Shown piece after piece: positions 25,653-33,617 of a DNA stretch of 33,617 bases; within the stretch, counting starts at the first letter, position 1, and every line of letters begins with the position of its first letter. The DNA comes from Flavobacterium sp. UBA5153. Its GTDB lineage: Bacteria; Bacteroidota; Bacteroidia; Flavobacteriales; Flavobacteriaceae. Both the position numbers and the translations under genes were made by a program. The notes beneath the pieces were generated by a model. The model had not been told where the DNA came from. It searched no databases and saw only the letters and a program-made list of their open reading frames with translations. Location: NCBI GenBank assembly GCA_002413745.1, contig DHXP01000010.1:1-33617 (forward strand), in the 5' to 3' direction.

Positions 25653-26863
25653 TTAATAGATTTTTATTTCTTCTAGTTGTAATTTATAATCTTTTAAGTT
25701 TTCAAAAGAATCAAGCGTTTCAACGCTTTCATTTTTTTCTACCCAATGTCTTAATTTGTTGCTCCCATTAATAATGTCAATAGGTAGTTGAGTGTAATTA
25801 TATTCAAAAGGAGGACTTCTCCATTTAAAATCATTTTCTAGATGATTATATAATTCACGTATTACGAGCTGGCCAACTCTCCAAGGTTTAAAAATTGTTT
25901 TGTTAGTTATGTGAATTTGAAATCCTCCACAAACTTCGTTATGATTCTTATCAAAAGTAGGGGTAAAGGTTATAGGGCGAAGAACAAAACCCTCTAATTT
26001 AGACTCTTTTATACTATTAAATAAATGATTTGAAAATAACAAAAAAGGATTAATTTTAGGGTGTCCAACTATTTCCAAGGGTTGTGTAGTACCGCGTCCT
26101 TCACTTAAATTAGTTCCTTCAAATAAAACAATAGCTGGAAATGTACAGGCACTTTCTGACCTTGCAATATTTGGGGATGGTAAGAGCCATGGTAATTTGG
26201 TGTCTTCAAAATACATTTCACGTTTCCAGTTGATCATTTTTATTATTTTGAGATTTATTTTTTCTTTTATCCATAAATTCTGATGCATTAGGGCAACTTC
26301 ACCAATAGTCATTCCATGTCTTACTGGAATTGGATGACGGCCAATAAATGATTCAAATTTGGGCTCTAATATATTTCCTTCAATATCAACACCGTTAATT
26401 GGATTTGGACGATCGAGTACAATAACTTCAATATTTTTATTTATGCATTTTTCTAATAAAAGTGTTAGCGTGTAAATGTATGTATACATGCGGCATCCTA
26501 TATCTTGTAAATCAACAAATAAATGATCTATTCGTCCAGCATTTCATCCGTGGGGATTTGTGTTTCAGAATAGAGAGAATATACAGGGATATTAAAATAG
26601 GGATGTATGTAATGATTGGTTTCAATCATATTGTCCTGATCATTAGTTGAAAATCCATGTTGCGGGCCAAATAGTTTAATGAATCTTGGGCCAAACATTT
26701 CTTTAAATTTGAATACTGCATGAGTACAGGTTGAATCAACGGAAGCATTGTGGCATAATAATGCTATTTTACCTTTGAATTTCTTTTGAAGATTATTGTC
26801 TTTTGTTAATATATCTAAACCGGTCTTAACTTTTTTCAAAATAAATTTATTAAAGGATTTCAA
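25653..26863 (-). pseudogene. namZ: NamZ-like exo-beta-N-acetylmuramidase (DUF1343, GH171), frameshifted
   Basis: Two pieces of one gene. The N-terminal part (26863-26528) ends TDEMLDE-stop. The C-terminal part continues the same domain in another frame (DHLFVDLQDIGCRMYTYIYT, then VIVLDRPNPINGVDIEGNIL, then GRHPIPVRHGMTIGE). One missing base near 26533 accounts for it: restoring it gives LDGIDHLF and a protein of 403 residues, normal for the family. Further family motifs are FGPQHGF, SEGRGTTQP and the C-terminal GGFQIHI. NamZ releases MurNAc from the non-reducing end of glycans. The only available start is TTG at 26861-26863, and no signal peptide is seen, so the intact form would be cytoplasmic. 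A sequencing error or a recent true mutation are both possible. Confidence 0.85.
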
Positions 26864-26886
26864 ATCAAATAGAATTAAAGTATAAA

Positions 26887-26914
26887 TTTAGAGTAGTCAA
26901 TTGACTACTCTAAA
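26887..26914. promoter_or_regulatory. Perfect 28-bp palindrome upstream of namZ-murQ
   Basis: TTTAGAGTAGTCAA (26887-26900) is followed immediately by its exact reverse complement TTGACTACTCTAAA (26901-26914). It lies 24 bases upstream of the namZ TTG codon. Perfect symmetry with no spacer suits an operator for a dimeric regulator. It could also fold as an RNA hairpin in the leader. It is followed on the plus strand by a 40-base stretch free of G. Confidence 0.55.
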
Positions 26915-27094
26915 CCCAATAACTAACTCAACTAACCCAAACTAATTAACAATAAATTGGGATCATTTTTCGGGAGTATTTTATGGACTCGTATTATTAT
27001 TATAATCTCATTCAACATATAGAGCGAATACTAATTTCCATTTCCCTAAGTATTTACTTTTGCGTTATGTAATGCATTTTGCTTTTAGAATATA

Positions 27095-27129
27095 TTTTGG
27101 GGTTTAATTTTGAATATTAAACCCCAAAA
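27095..27129. terminator. Terminator-like hairpin after susD
   Basis: TTTTGGGGTTTAAT (27095-27108) is perfectly inverted as ATTAAACCCCAAAA (27116-27129) with a 7-base loop, 14 bases past the susD stop. It separates the susCD transcript from namZ-murQ. The remaining part of the 279-base gap holds the palindrome at 26887 and no convincing -7 box. Confidence 0.7.
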
Positions 27130-27142
27130 ATATTAATGAATA

Positions 27143-28627
27143 TTATTTATCCCACCACATTCTTGTTGTTAATTCATCACCACCTTGTCGAGCTATAGCA
27201 GCTTCAACATTCGTAGTGTTATTTAACTTTTCAGAACCAGGGTATACTAATCTTCTTGGAATTTGGCCATTAGTTAGGGTAGCTGCAACAGCAATTGGAA
27301 CTAATTGAGGATAACCCGATCTTTTCCAATTTGAAAAGCTTTCTAAACCATTTCCAAAAGTTGCTACCCAATATTGTTCGTTTATCATTTTTAAAGCATC
27401 AGCAGCAACAAATGGATTAGCTGTTAAATAGTTATCAATAGCTGTTGATGAAATTACGCTACCAGGACCGTACATTGCTAAATGTTGCATTGCAGCTCTA
27501 ATACCTTTATTATAATGGGCTTTTACATCACCATCTGCTAAGCCCCAACGTTGTGCTGCTTCTGCTAACATAAATTCTACTTCAGCATAAGTTTGGAAGT
27601 AAAATGGTGCATCATAAACTATTTTTCCAGATCCGCCAAAAATATTAATATTTGGTTTTGAATTTGCATTTCCTCTAGTAGGGTCATTAATGTCTTGACC
27701 AAATTGTAAAGTAGGGTCTGTGTTACCGTCAACTGTAGAACACAATACAGAAACACGAGGATCATTATGGTTTTTTAGGAAATCCATAAAAGTTTTTGAA
27801 ATCTTAACTTGAGTACTAGATCTTGATGTAAAACATTTTGTGAGTGGATTCACATTTGGTCCTCCGTCATTTGCATTGTTTTCATATTTAAGATAAGCAA
27901 TATCACCATTACTTTCCATAACACCACCACTAATTGCTTTAGCTGCCCAAGTTTTTGCAGCAGTTTCATCAACTTTTACCATTCGCATAGCTAAACGAAG
28001 CATTAAGGAATTGGCAAACTTTTTCCATTTCAAGTTATCTCCGCCAAACAATAAATCCGCAGAGCCATAAGAGTTAGCACCACCTTTACTTAAAGTAGCT
28101 GCTGAACTTTCTAGAATTGATAACATATCAGCATAAATATCACTTTGTTTATCGTATTCCGGAAAACCAATTCCTTCTGAAAATCCTTTTCCGGCTTGGC
28201 TATAAGGAATGTCACCATAAGCATCGGTAATTCTACTAAATATCAAAACTTTTTGAATTCTAGCTATTGCCAAATCATTAATAGCAGTAGGCTCGTCACT
28301 TGCTTTTAATTGAGCCTCTAAATCAGTGATGTTTTTAACAGTAGTGCTAAATTGCTCTTCAAATAAATAATGTGTGCTACCGACTTTATAAACAAAAGAA
28401 ATATATGAGGTATTATTAAGTTGTTGTACATTTTGCATTAAATGAATAACGTTCCAAAATAGATACGCCACATAACTACTTCCTCCAGTATATAATTGAA
28501 TGTAGCTCAATTTTGAAGCTGGGGAAAGTTGAGTTGGTTTTGTAGGATTAACATTCAATTCGGCAAAACCATTATCACAAGATTGGAATATTAGTATGAT
28601 TGTTAGTAATATAATTAATTTTTTCAT
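27143..28627 (-). CDS. SusD/RagB-family outer-membrane lipoprotein (SusD-like_2)
   Basis: A 494-residue lipoprotein using the ATG at 28625-28627, which gives a proper type II signal peptide (MKKLIILLTIILIFQSC, lipidated cysteine at 17). A longer start at 28651 would overlap susC and spoil the signal. SusD-type features are the helical repeats including IARIQKVLIFSRITDAYGDI, DLLFGGDNLKWKKFANSLML and the C-terminal AEVEFMLAEAAQRWG. It forms the surface lid of the SusC porin and binds the glycan. It lies 10 bases after susC. In this locus the ligand is probably a peptidoglycan sugar, which is inferred from neighbours. Confidence 0.93.
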   Translation of the reverse strand: MKKLIILLTIILIFQSCDNGFAELNVNPTKPTQLSPASKLSYIQLYTGGSSYVAYLFWNVIHLMQNVQQLNNTSYISFVYKVGSTHYLFEEQFSTTVKNITDLEAQLKASDEPTAINDLAIARIQKVLIFSRITDAYGDIPYSQAGKGFSEGIGFPEYDKQSDIYADMLSILESSAATLSKGGANSYGSADLLFGGDNLKWKKFANSLMLRLAMRMVKVDETAAKTWAAKAISGGVMESNGDIAYLKYENNANDGGPNVNPLTKCFTSRSSTQVKISKTFMDFLKNHNDPRVSVLCSTVDGNTDPTLQFGQDINDPTRGNANSKPNINIFGGSGKIVYDAPFYFQTYAEVEFMLAEAAQRWGLADGDVKAHYNKGIRAAMQHLAMYGPGSVISSTAIDNYLTANPFVAADALKMINEQYWVATFGNGLESFSNWKRSGYPQLVPIAVAATLTNGQIPRRLVYPGSEKLNNTTNVEAAIARQGGDELTTRMWWDK

Positions 28628-28637
28628 GTTTTTATTT

Positions 28638-31600
28638 TTAAAATTTAACATTTACAGAGAAACCAAGACTTCTTGTTGAAGGTACTCCAAATCTTTCTAT
28701 TCCTTGTGAATTAAGGTTATTTAAGGATGCTTCTGGATCAATATTATCAATCTTTTTTGAGATATAGAAAAGGTTTCTGCCTATTAACGAGAATCTTAAG
28801 TTACTTATAAAAATATTTTCTAAAACCTTTGAAGGTAAATTATAAGATATACTTAATTCTCTAAACTTGATAAAATCAGTAGAATAAACAAATTCTTCTG
28901 CAATACCAACACTTTCCTCTCCAATAAAACCATAATAGTTTCTTAAGTTTTCAGGAGCAACTGTCGTAGTAAATGGTTGACCTGTGGCATTATCGATTCC
29001 AGATACTTTTAAACCATTTTCACGACCCTCAAGAGTTTTTTTATGCAACCCACTTAGCATTAATTCCCTATTTGTTCCTGAAAATACTGAGCCCCCAAAT
29101 TTTGCATCAATTAAAAAACTTAATGAAATATTTTTATAATTAAAAGTATTTGAGTAACCCATAGAATATGGAGCAACTCCTTGTCCTAATATCTTATATG
29201 CACCTTGCATTGGTCTTGGAACGCCACCACTGATAGTATATATTATATTTCCATTGTTGTCTCTTTTATATGATGAACCAAAAATTACACCATAATGCTC
29301 ACCTACAATATGCGAAATAATTGCAGTTTTTGAACGATCTTGACTTCCATCAACGTTAATAGGAGTATTTTTATCATCAGTATGAACAATTTCACTGTCA
29401 TTATATCCTAGGTTAAAAGATGTATTCCATGAAAAGTTATCATTCTTAATTGGATAACCCCCTATCAATAACTCTATTCCTTTATTTGTTAATTCACCTA
29501 TATTTAATATCGATGATGTATAACCAGATCCTAGAGATGCAGATGCATTAACAATATCATTGGTCGTTTTATTGGAGTAATAGGCTAAATCAAGACTTAA
29601 ACGATTTCCAAAAAATCTACTATCCAATCCAATTTCATATTCATTTTTTTGAAATGGAACTAAATTTGGGTTAGGAATTAAAGAGTTATTTATTTGACCA
29701 TAAGATTGTCCTTGAAAAGAACCGGAAATGGCATAGTCTAAATTTAATGCATAAGCATTATTAGCACCACCAGCAACTCGTGCATAACTTGCTCTAATTT
29801 TAGCATAGTCGACAATTTCTGGTAATTTAAAGGCCTTGTTTAATAGGAAACTACTGCTTAACGACCAATAAAAATCATCATTTGGAGTAGTTTTTCCAGG
29901 GAAAGATAGTGTTGAATACCATTCATTTCTGCCTGTGAATGTTAAATATAGCAAATGATCATAATCTGCTTCAAGAGAACCATAAATAGAGTTGGTTTTA
30001 GTTTGATAATAGCCATAAGAAGGATTTGGGAGTGTTGTATTGTTTAAATCCTCTAATCCTTTAACCACAAACTTATTACCAAAAGCGCTTAATTCATCAA
30101 AAGTTGCTGTTTTGGTATTGGTGCCAATTATAGTATTCGTTGAAATTTTATCTGTTATTGCTTTATCAATCTTTAACATAAAGTCTGCGTCAAATAATTT
30201 AAATGTAGACTTTCCTTGAGTTAATTCACCAGCAGGACGATAATCAGTTCCGTAAGGGGTTACTTGCTTTCTAGATAATTCATAGGTATCTATACCTGCC
30301 CTTCCTATTGCAGATAACCAATCCGTAAAATCATAATTTAAGGTAGTTGATGCTATTAATCTATTTTTTGTGTCATCATTCTCAAAATTATTGACAGCCC
30401 AATATGGGTTTGTTATAAAACTACTTGGTTGAAAGATAAGTTCTGTTCCTGCTTGATTAGAACCAGGTTTCAAATCAAAAATATCCAAACTATTAGGTAA
30501 TAAATATGCAACAGTATTTGCATTCCCAGGAGTATCTCCAATTGTAATACGATTATTTACTTTTTCAATTATATACTTTGTATTAATTGTTGAAGTTAAC
30601 TTAGGGTTAATTTTAGCCGTTACATTTAAAGATAATGATTTTCTGTTTAATTTAGTTTTTGGAAAAATATCTTCGTTTTCTAAATTTGAAAAAGAAAAAC
30701 GATAACTATAATCATCTCCCCCTTTTGAAAAGGCAAGTGTATTAACTGCGGTTGTTCCAGTTTTATAAAATTTATCCAAATTATTACCAGTATTAGAATA
30801 AGGTCTTTTAACTCCATCCCAATTATAGACTGATTCCCCGTCAAGCTTAGCTCCCCAAGATATCAGTGAACTAGTAAATGCATCGCTGATAGCTTTAGTT
30901 TGATTGGCAATTTCCACAGGATTATGATTGCCATCATATTCAAAACCAGGTTTTAAGCCTTTATCACCTTGACCATATTCAGTTTGAAAATTTTGAAGAT
31001 TTGTATTAACCTGATCAAAAGTAAAGGAATTCGAATACTCAACACCAAAACCATTTTGACCTTTACCGGATTTAGTAGTAATCATAATAACACCATTAGA
31101 GGCCTGTGAACCGTAAAGAGCTGCTGCCGCACTACCCTTTAGTACCGATACAGATTCAATATCATCTGGATTAATAGAGGAAATATCATCTCCTCCGTCA
31201 CTAAGTTCACTACCAGAGGCATACGTGCCCTTCACCACAGATCCTTTAGTTTTGTTAATAATAGGAATACCATCTATCACATACAATGGCTGGTTATTCC
31301 CAGTTAATGAACTTGCTCCACGAATTATAACTCTACTAGAACCTGAAGCACCAGTATTACTAGTCGATATGTTAACACCAGCTACTTTGCCTTGCAAAGA
31401 ATTAATTGCACTTACAGATTTTACTTGTGATATATCATCGCCGTTAAGTGAAGTTGCTGAATATCCTAAAGCTTTACTTTGTCTCTTGATACCTAAAGCT
31501 GTTACAACAACTTCGTCTAAACGGTTTGCATCAGCTTCTAAAGAAATATTGATTGTTTGGTTTTGTCCAGATAAGTTTACTTCAGCAGTCTTATAACCAA

Positions 31601-31835
31601 TAAAACTGATGATTAATGATTTCCCCTTAACATCTTTTGCTTCAATGCTAAAATTTCCATCAAAATCAGTTACACCTCCAATAGAGGTATTTTTTACTAA
31701 GACACTAGCTCCTGGCATGATCTGGTTGTCTTCTTTCGAAATTACAGTCCCTTTTATTATAACTGATTGTGCAATAATGATTTGAACAAAAAAGAACATC
31801 AATAAAGAGAGTAATTTAAAATGTGTTTTTTTCAT
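28638..31835 (-). CDS. SusC/RagA-type TonB-dependent receptor
   Basis: A 1065-residue outer-membrane TonB-dependent transporter. The start is placed at the ATG at 31833-31835 because it opens a clean signal peptide (MKKTHFKLLSLLMFFFVQII, cleaved after AQ). The next ATG-like start 11 codons upstream would add LTLTNHY and overlap the promoter. A carboxypeptidase-regulatory-like domain (about 25-95, GTVISKEDNQIMPGASVLVK) precedes the plug (about 105-230, with SLQGKVAGVNISTSN and GNNQPLYVIDGIPI, the SusC signature). The 22-strand barrel ends in VNVKF with a terminal aromatic. It imports ligands delivered by the downstream SusD using TonB energy. A strong promoter and ATGC boxes lie upstream. Confidence 0.96.
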   Translation of the reverse strand: MKKTHFKLLSLLMFFFVQIIIAQSVIIKGTVISKEDNQIMPGASVLVKNTSIGGVTDFDGNFSIEAKDVKGKSLIISFIGYKTAEVNLSGQNQTINISLEADANRLDEVVVTALGIKRQSKALGYSATSLNGDDISQVKSVSAINSLQGKVAGVNISTSNTGASGSSRVIIRGASSLTGNNQPLYVIDGIPIINKTKGSVVKGTYASGSELSDGGDDISSINPDDIESVSVLKGSAAAALYGSQASNGVIMITTKSGKGQNGFGVEYSNSFTFDQVNTNLQNFQTEYGQGDKGLKPGFEYDGNHNPVEIANQTKAISDAFTSSLISWGAKLDGESVYNWDGVKRPYSNTGNNLDKFYKTGTTAVNTLAFSKGGDDYSYRFSFSNLENEDIFPKTKLNRKSLSLNVTAKINPKLTSTINTKYIIEKVNNRITIGDTPGNANTVAYLLPNSLDIFDLKPGSNQAGTELIFQPSSFITNPYWAVNNFENDDTKNRLIASTTLNYDFTDWLSAIGRAGIDTYELSRKQVTPYGTDYRPAGELTQGKSTFKLFDADFMLKIDKAITDKISTNTIIGTNTKTATFDELSAFGNKFVVKGLEDLNNTTLPNPSYGYYQTKTNSIYGSLEADYDHLLYLTFTGRNEWYSTLSFPGKTTPNDDFYWSLSSSFLLNKAFKLPEIVDYAKIRASYARVAGGANNAYALNLDYAISGSFQGQSYGQINNSLIPNPNLVPFQKNEYEIGLDSRFFGNRLSLDLAYYSNKTTNDIVNASASLGSGYTSSILNIGELTNKGIELLIGGYPIKNDNFSWNTSFNLGYNDSEIVHTDDKNTPINVDGSQDRSKTAIISHIVGEHYGVIFGSSYKRDNNGNIIYTISGGVPRPMQGAYKILGQGVAPYSMGYSNTFNYKNISLSFLIDAKFGGSVFSGTNRELMLSGLHKKTLEGRENGLKVSGIDNATGQPFTTTVAPENLRNYYGFIGEESVGIAEEFVYSTDFIKFRELSISYNLPSKVLENIFISNLRFSLIGRNLFYISKKIDNIDPEASLNNLNSQGIERFGVPSTRSLGFSVNVKF

Positions 31836-31865
31836 ATAGTGGTTGGTTAAAGTTAATAATTGTGC

Positions 31866-31897
31866 CAAACTTACTTTAATTTTCTTTAACAGGCAAA
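31866..31897 (-). promoter_or_regulatory. Promoter for susC
   Basis: On the minus strand TTTG (31897-31894) and TAAGTTTG (31873-31866) are separated by 20 bp. These fit the Bacteroidota -33 TTG and -7 TAnnTTTG elements at consensus spacing. The -7 box ends 30 bases before the susC ATG. This is the best promoter in the window. Confidence 0.7.
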
Positions 31898-31910
31898 TTA
31901 TTTTCGTTAA

Positions 31911-31955
31911 TTATGCAATAAAATGCATATATTTTGTCAATAGATGCATATATTT
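31911..31955. promoter_or_regulatory. Candidate operator: phased ATGCA boxes upstream of susC
   Basis: ATGCA occurs at 31913, 31923 and 31944. The last two are identical for 12 bases (ATGCATATATTT). Spacings are 10 and 21 bp, one and two helical turns. The array begins 40 bp upstream of the -7 box, outside the core promoter, which favours activation or a cooperative regulator. The divergent DeoR-type gene is the obvious candidate protein. Confidence 0.5.
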
Positions 31956-32591
31956 ATTTATAAATGGCTTAAATCACCTAATCATTTACTTAATTTATTA
32001 TATGAAAATTTTATTTTGAATAAAAGCAAAAAATAATTAGAAGAATGGTGAAATAGTATAAATTCATTAATATTATTGGTGATGTGGATATGAACTTCCT
32101 GAAATAAGCGTAATTAAAATTTAACCGCCTTTAATTTAATTATTTCAATCAAAGCAGTAATTCCTGGCTTATTGAGGTGAGAAATTGAGAAATATATAAC
32201 CAATTGGTTTCAATGTAAATAAATGAGTAGGTTTATTTACAATATTTTTTAAATCAATAATATAATATAGACTATCAATTATTTATACTGAACAAGAACC
32301 TTCTGTGTAAAGCATATTTCAGTGCCTGTAAATCTTTATTGATTGTAATTATATTCCTTAGACCGCGTCTAAATCAACAAGAGTATGTCTATAATTAATT
32401 AAAACTTTTGATTTTCCTAAAAATAATTAGTCAATTATTATGGTTTACACTGTGAAGTATACCAATTATCAGTAGTATAATGATAATGTATCTTAAAAAT
32501 ATCTAAAGAGGTTAATTCTGTTGAAAAAGGCATTTATTTTAAAAAATATTCATTACGGTTGTTTTTGAGTCAACATTATTAATTTATAAAA
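31956..32591. other. Intergenic stretch with no gene seen
   Basis: The 873-base gap between susC and the regulator gene is very AT-rich. Between its two box arrays I see no open frame of note, RNA gene or repeat family. The only structure is a perfect 10-bp hairpin (TGTAAATAAA at 32214-32223, TTTATTTACA at 32232-32241, 8-base loop) running into a short T tract on the plus strand. Confidence 0.6.
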
Positions 32592-32647
32592 GTGCATTTT
32601 ATTTATGTATATATGCAGTTAAATGCGTTTAATTAAAAAAAAATGCG
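32592..32647. promoter_or_regulatory. Candidate operator: phased ATGC boxes upstream of the DeoR-type gene
   Basis: ATGC-type boxes start at 32592 (GTGCA), 32613 (ATGCA), 32623 (ATGCG) and 32643 (ATGCG), spaced 21, 10 and 20 bp. The last box ends about 41 bp upstream of the -7 element, matching the layout ahead of susC. It is a probable binding site of the same regulator. Confidence 0.5.
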
Positions 32648-32686
32648 GATTATTTTCAAATATTTTTTTTGTTATGTGAAAAAGTG

Positions 32687-32694
32687 TATCTTTG
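32687..32694 (+). promoter_or_regulatory. -7 promoter element for the DeoR-type gene
   Basis: TATCTTTG matches TAnnTTTG. It ends 14 bases before the ATG, so the leader would be very short. The nearest TTTG upstream (32668-32671) is only 15 bp away, shorter than usual. Confidence 0.5.
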
Positions 32695-32708
32695 TAAAAA
32701 GATTTTTT

Positions 32709-33458
32709 ATGTTAAAAAGAGATAGGCAACTAAAAATAATTGATAAAATTAGAGATAACAGAAAGGTTAGCTCCAGTTTTTTAGCCGAAGAGCTTGATGT
32801 TTCGGAGGATACCATAAGAAGAGATTTTAACGAATTGGCCAGTAAGGGTTTGATTACTAAAGTGCATGGCGGGGCTGTAATAAGTATTCAAAAACTTTAT
32901 CAATATAATGAGGATATCATATTTGATCGAGAAAATAAATCCTCTATTGCTCATAAAGCGGTTACTTTGATTGAAGACGGAATGGTAATTATTATAAGTG
33001 GAGGGACTACAAATTTAGTGCTAGCTAAATTATTTCCAAAAAACATACAAGCTACAATATATACTTACAGTTTGCCAATTGCAATGCAACTTACTGAACA
33101 TCCTTTATTAGAAATAATATTTATAGGTGGCAAAATACAAAAAAATTCTATGGTCACTACAGGAGTTGATGTTATTCAGTTTTTATCAAAAATTAGAGCG
33201 GATATTTGTTTTATGGGTGTTAGTGGCTTTAGCGTTGAGCATGGGATAACAGATGAAGGTTATGAAGTTTCTTTAATAAAGAAGGCGATGATTAATTCTT
33301 CAAAACAAATAGTTTATTTAGCTACTTCAAATAAATTAAATATAAAGCATAGTTTCAATGTATGTAATCTAAAAGAAATAGATAAGGTTGTCACAGATCT
33401 TGATCCAATTGATTTTAAACTTGAAGAATACGTTAAAGCTGGAGTTAGTTTATTATAA
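32709..33458 (+). CDS. DeoR-family transcriptional regulator
   Basis: A 249-residue regulator starting at the ATG at 32709-32711. An upstream in-frame extension of 22 codons would run through the -7 box and is rejected. The N-terminal HTH_DeoR domain is complete: KRDRQLKIIDKIRDNRKVSS, then LAEELDVSEDTIRRDFNELA and GLITKVHGGAV. The C-terminal DeoRC sensor domain has ISGGTTNLVLAKLFP (phosphosugar-binding loop), IFIGGKIQKNSMVTTGVDVI and DICFMGVSGFSVEHGITDEG. Such proteins sense sugar phosphates, here plausibly MurNAc-6-P or GlcNAc-6-P. It is divergent from susC and faces away from the salvage genes it probably controls. Confidence 0.93.
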   Translation: MLKRDRQLKIIDKIRDNRKVSSSFLAEELDVSEDTIRRDFNELASKGLITKVHGGAVISIQKLYQYNEDIIFDRENKSSIAHKAVTLIEDGMVIIISGGTTNLVLAKLFPKNIQATIYTYSLPIAMQLTEHPLLEIIFIGGKIQKNSMVTTGVDVIQFLSKIRADICFMGVSGFSVEHGITDEGYEVSLIKKAMINSSKQIVYLATSNKLNIKHSFNVCNLKEIDKVVTDLDPIDFKLEEYVKAGVSLL

Positions 33459-33513
33459 ATCAAATCTTTTAGACTATTAAATAATTAAATAAAATCTTAA
33501 AAAACAAATTCGC

Positions 33514-33617
33514 ATGAGACGTAAGCAATTATCAAAAGGTATTTTTCTGATTTCAACACTATTTTTCTATTTTTTAACCATAAGTTGTAATGCTCAAAAA
33601 GTATCTTCTAAAGAAAA
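33514..33617 (+). CDS. Partial CDS: exported lipoprotein N-terminus
   Basis: An ATG at 33514 opens a frame to the window edge (34 codons). It encodes a type II signal peptide: MRRKQLSKG, a hydrophobic run, then TISC with the lipidated cysteine. It lies 55 bases after the regulator on the same strand and could be co-transcribed. The mature sequence seen (NAQKVSSKE) is too short to name. A periplasmic or surface enzyme of the same sugar pathway would fit. Confidence 0.7.
   Translation, partial: MRRKQLSKGIFLISTLFFYFLTISCNAQKVSSKE

Noticed and set aside
26520-26545. Programmed -1 frameshift in namZ
   Set aside because: The junction GGACGAATAG has no X XXY YYZ slippery site and no obvious downstream stem, so a deletion or read error is simpler.
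26983-27072. 29-codon plus-strand frame starting MDSYYYYNLIQ between susD and namZ
   Set aside because: Very short, AT-biased, no promoter or homology that I can recognise.
32214-32241. 10-bp hairpin in the susC-regulator gap as a small RNA terminator
   Set aside because: The stem is entirely AT-rich apart from one G-C pair and no promoter lies a sensible distance upstream.
1-33617. CRISPR arrays, rRNA, riboswitches
   Set aside because: No regularly spaced repeat-spacer units, ribosomal RNA segments or recognisable riboswitch cores were seen. The region ahead of ribB lacks an FMN element, as expected for a gene inside an operon.

Overview
The window looks like a chromosome segment of a Flavobacterium-type bacterium (Bacteroidota). 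Supporting signs are the low GC content, a SusC/SusD pair, an RteC protein, -7 promoter elements of the form TAnnTTTG, absence of obvious Shine-Dalgarno sequences, and a tpx-dgkA-ftsK-lolA-lptF-ribBA gene string. Nearly every gene is on the minus strand. No database search was possible, so family names rest on motifs and recall.

Layout. (1) Positions 1-7500 hold accessory DNA: a cut-off gene at 1-76, a TPR protein with an HExxH motif, a 217-residue unknown, and a compact mobile-element core. The core has a DnaC-like helicase loader, a winged-helix replication protein, a small excisionase-type HTH protein, RteC and a tyrosine integrase. The integrase faces the 3' end of a tRNA-Ser(UGA) gene at 7511-7600, the classic layout of an element inserted at a tRNA. 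The second attachment site is not visible. (2) Positions 7767-14331 are a tight six-gene housekeeping run: ribBA (GTP cyclohydrolase half degenerate), lptF/G, lolA, ftsK, dgkA and tpx. (3) Positions 14452-15635 carry arsR-arsM on the plus strand, followed by two terminators and a repeat element. (4) Positions 15910-17301 carry a peroxiredoxin, a WCGNC thioredoxin and a small DUF6952-like protein.

(5) Positions 17446-33617 form what I read as a peptidoglycan-sugar (MurNAc) salvage locus. It has a cytoplasmic GH3 NagZ-like hexosaminidase, an unknown membrane protein, an AmpG-like MFS permease, a secreted DUF187/DigH-like glycan hydrolase, an SSS-family symporter and a MurQ etherase. It also has a NamZ-like (DUF1343, GH171) exo-muramidase broken by a frameshift, a SusD/SusC pair, a divergent DeoR-type regulator and the start of an exported lipoprotein. 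The inferred flow is: DigH-like trimming of denuded glycan outside the inner membrane, uptake by SusCD, crossing by AmpG-like/SSS transporters, cytoplasmic cleavage by NagZ/NamZ, then MurQ. A MurNAc kinase is needed but not seen here.

The most notable signals are helically phased ATGC boxes at matching distances upstream of both the susC and deoR promoters, a perfect 28-bp palindrome ahead of the broken namZ, iteron-like 21-bp spaced repeats inside the element's replication gene, and the lost zinc ligands of RibBA.
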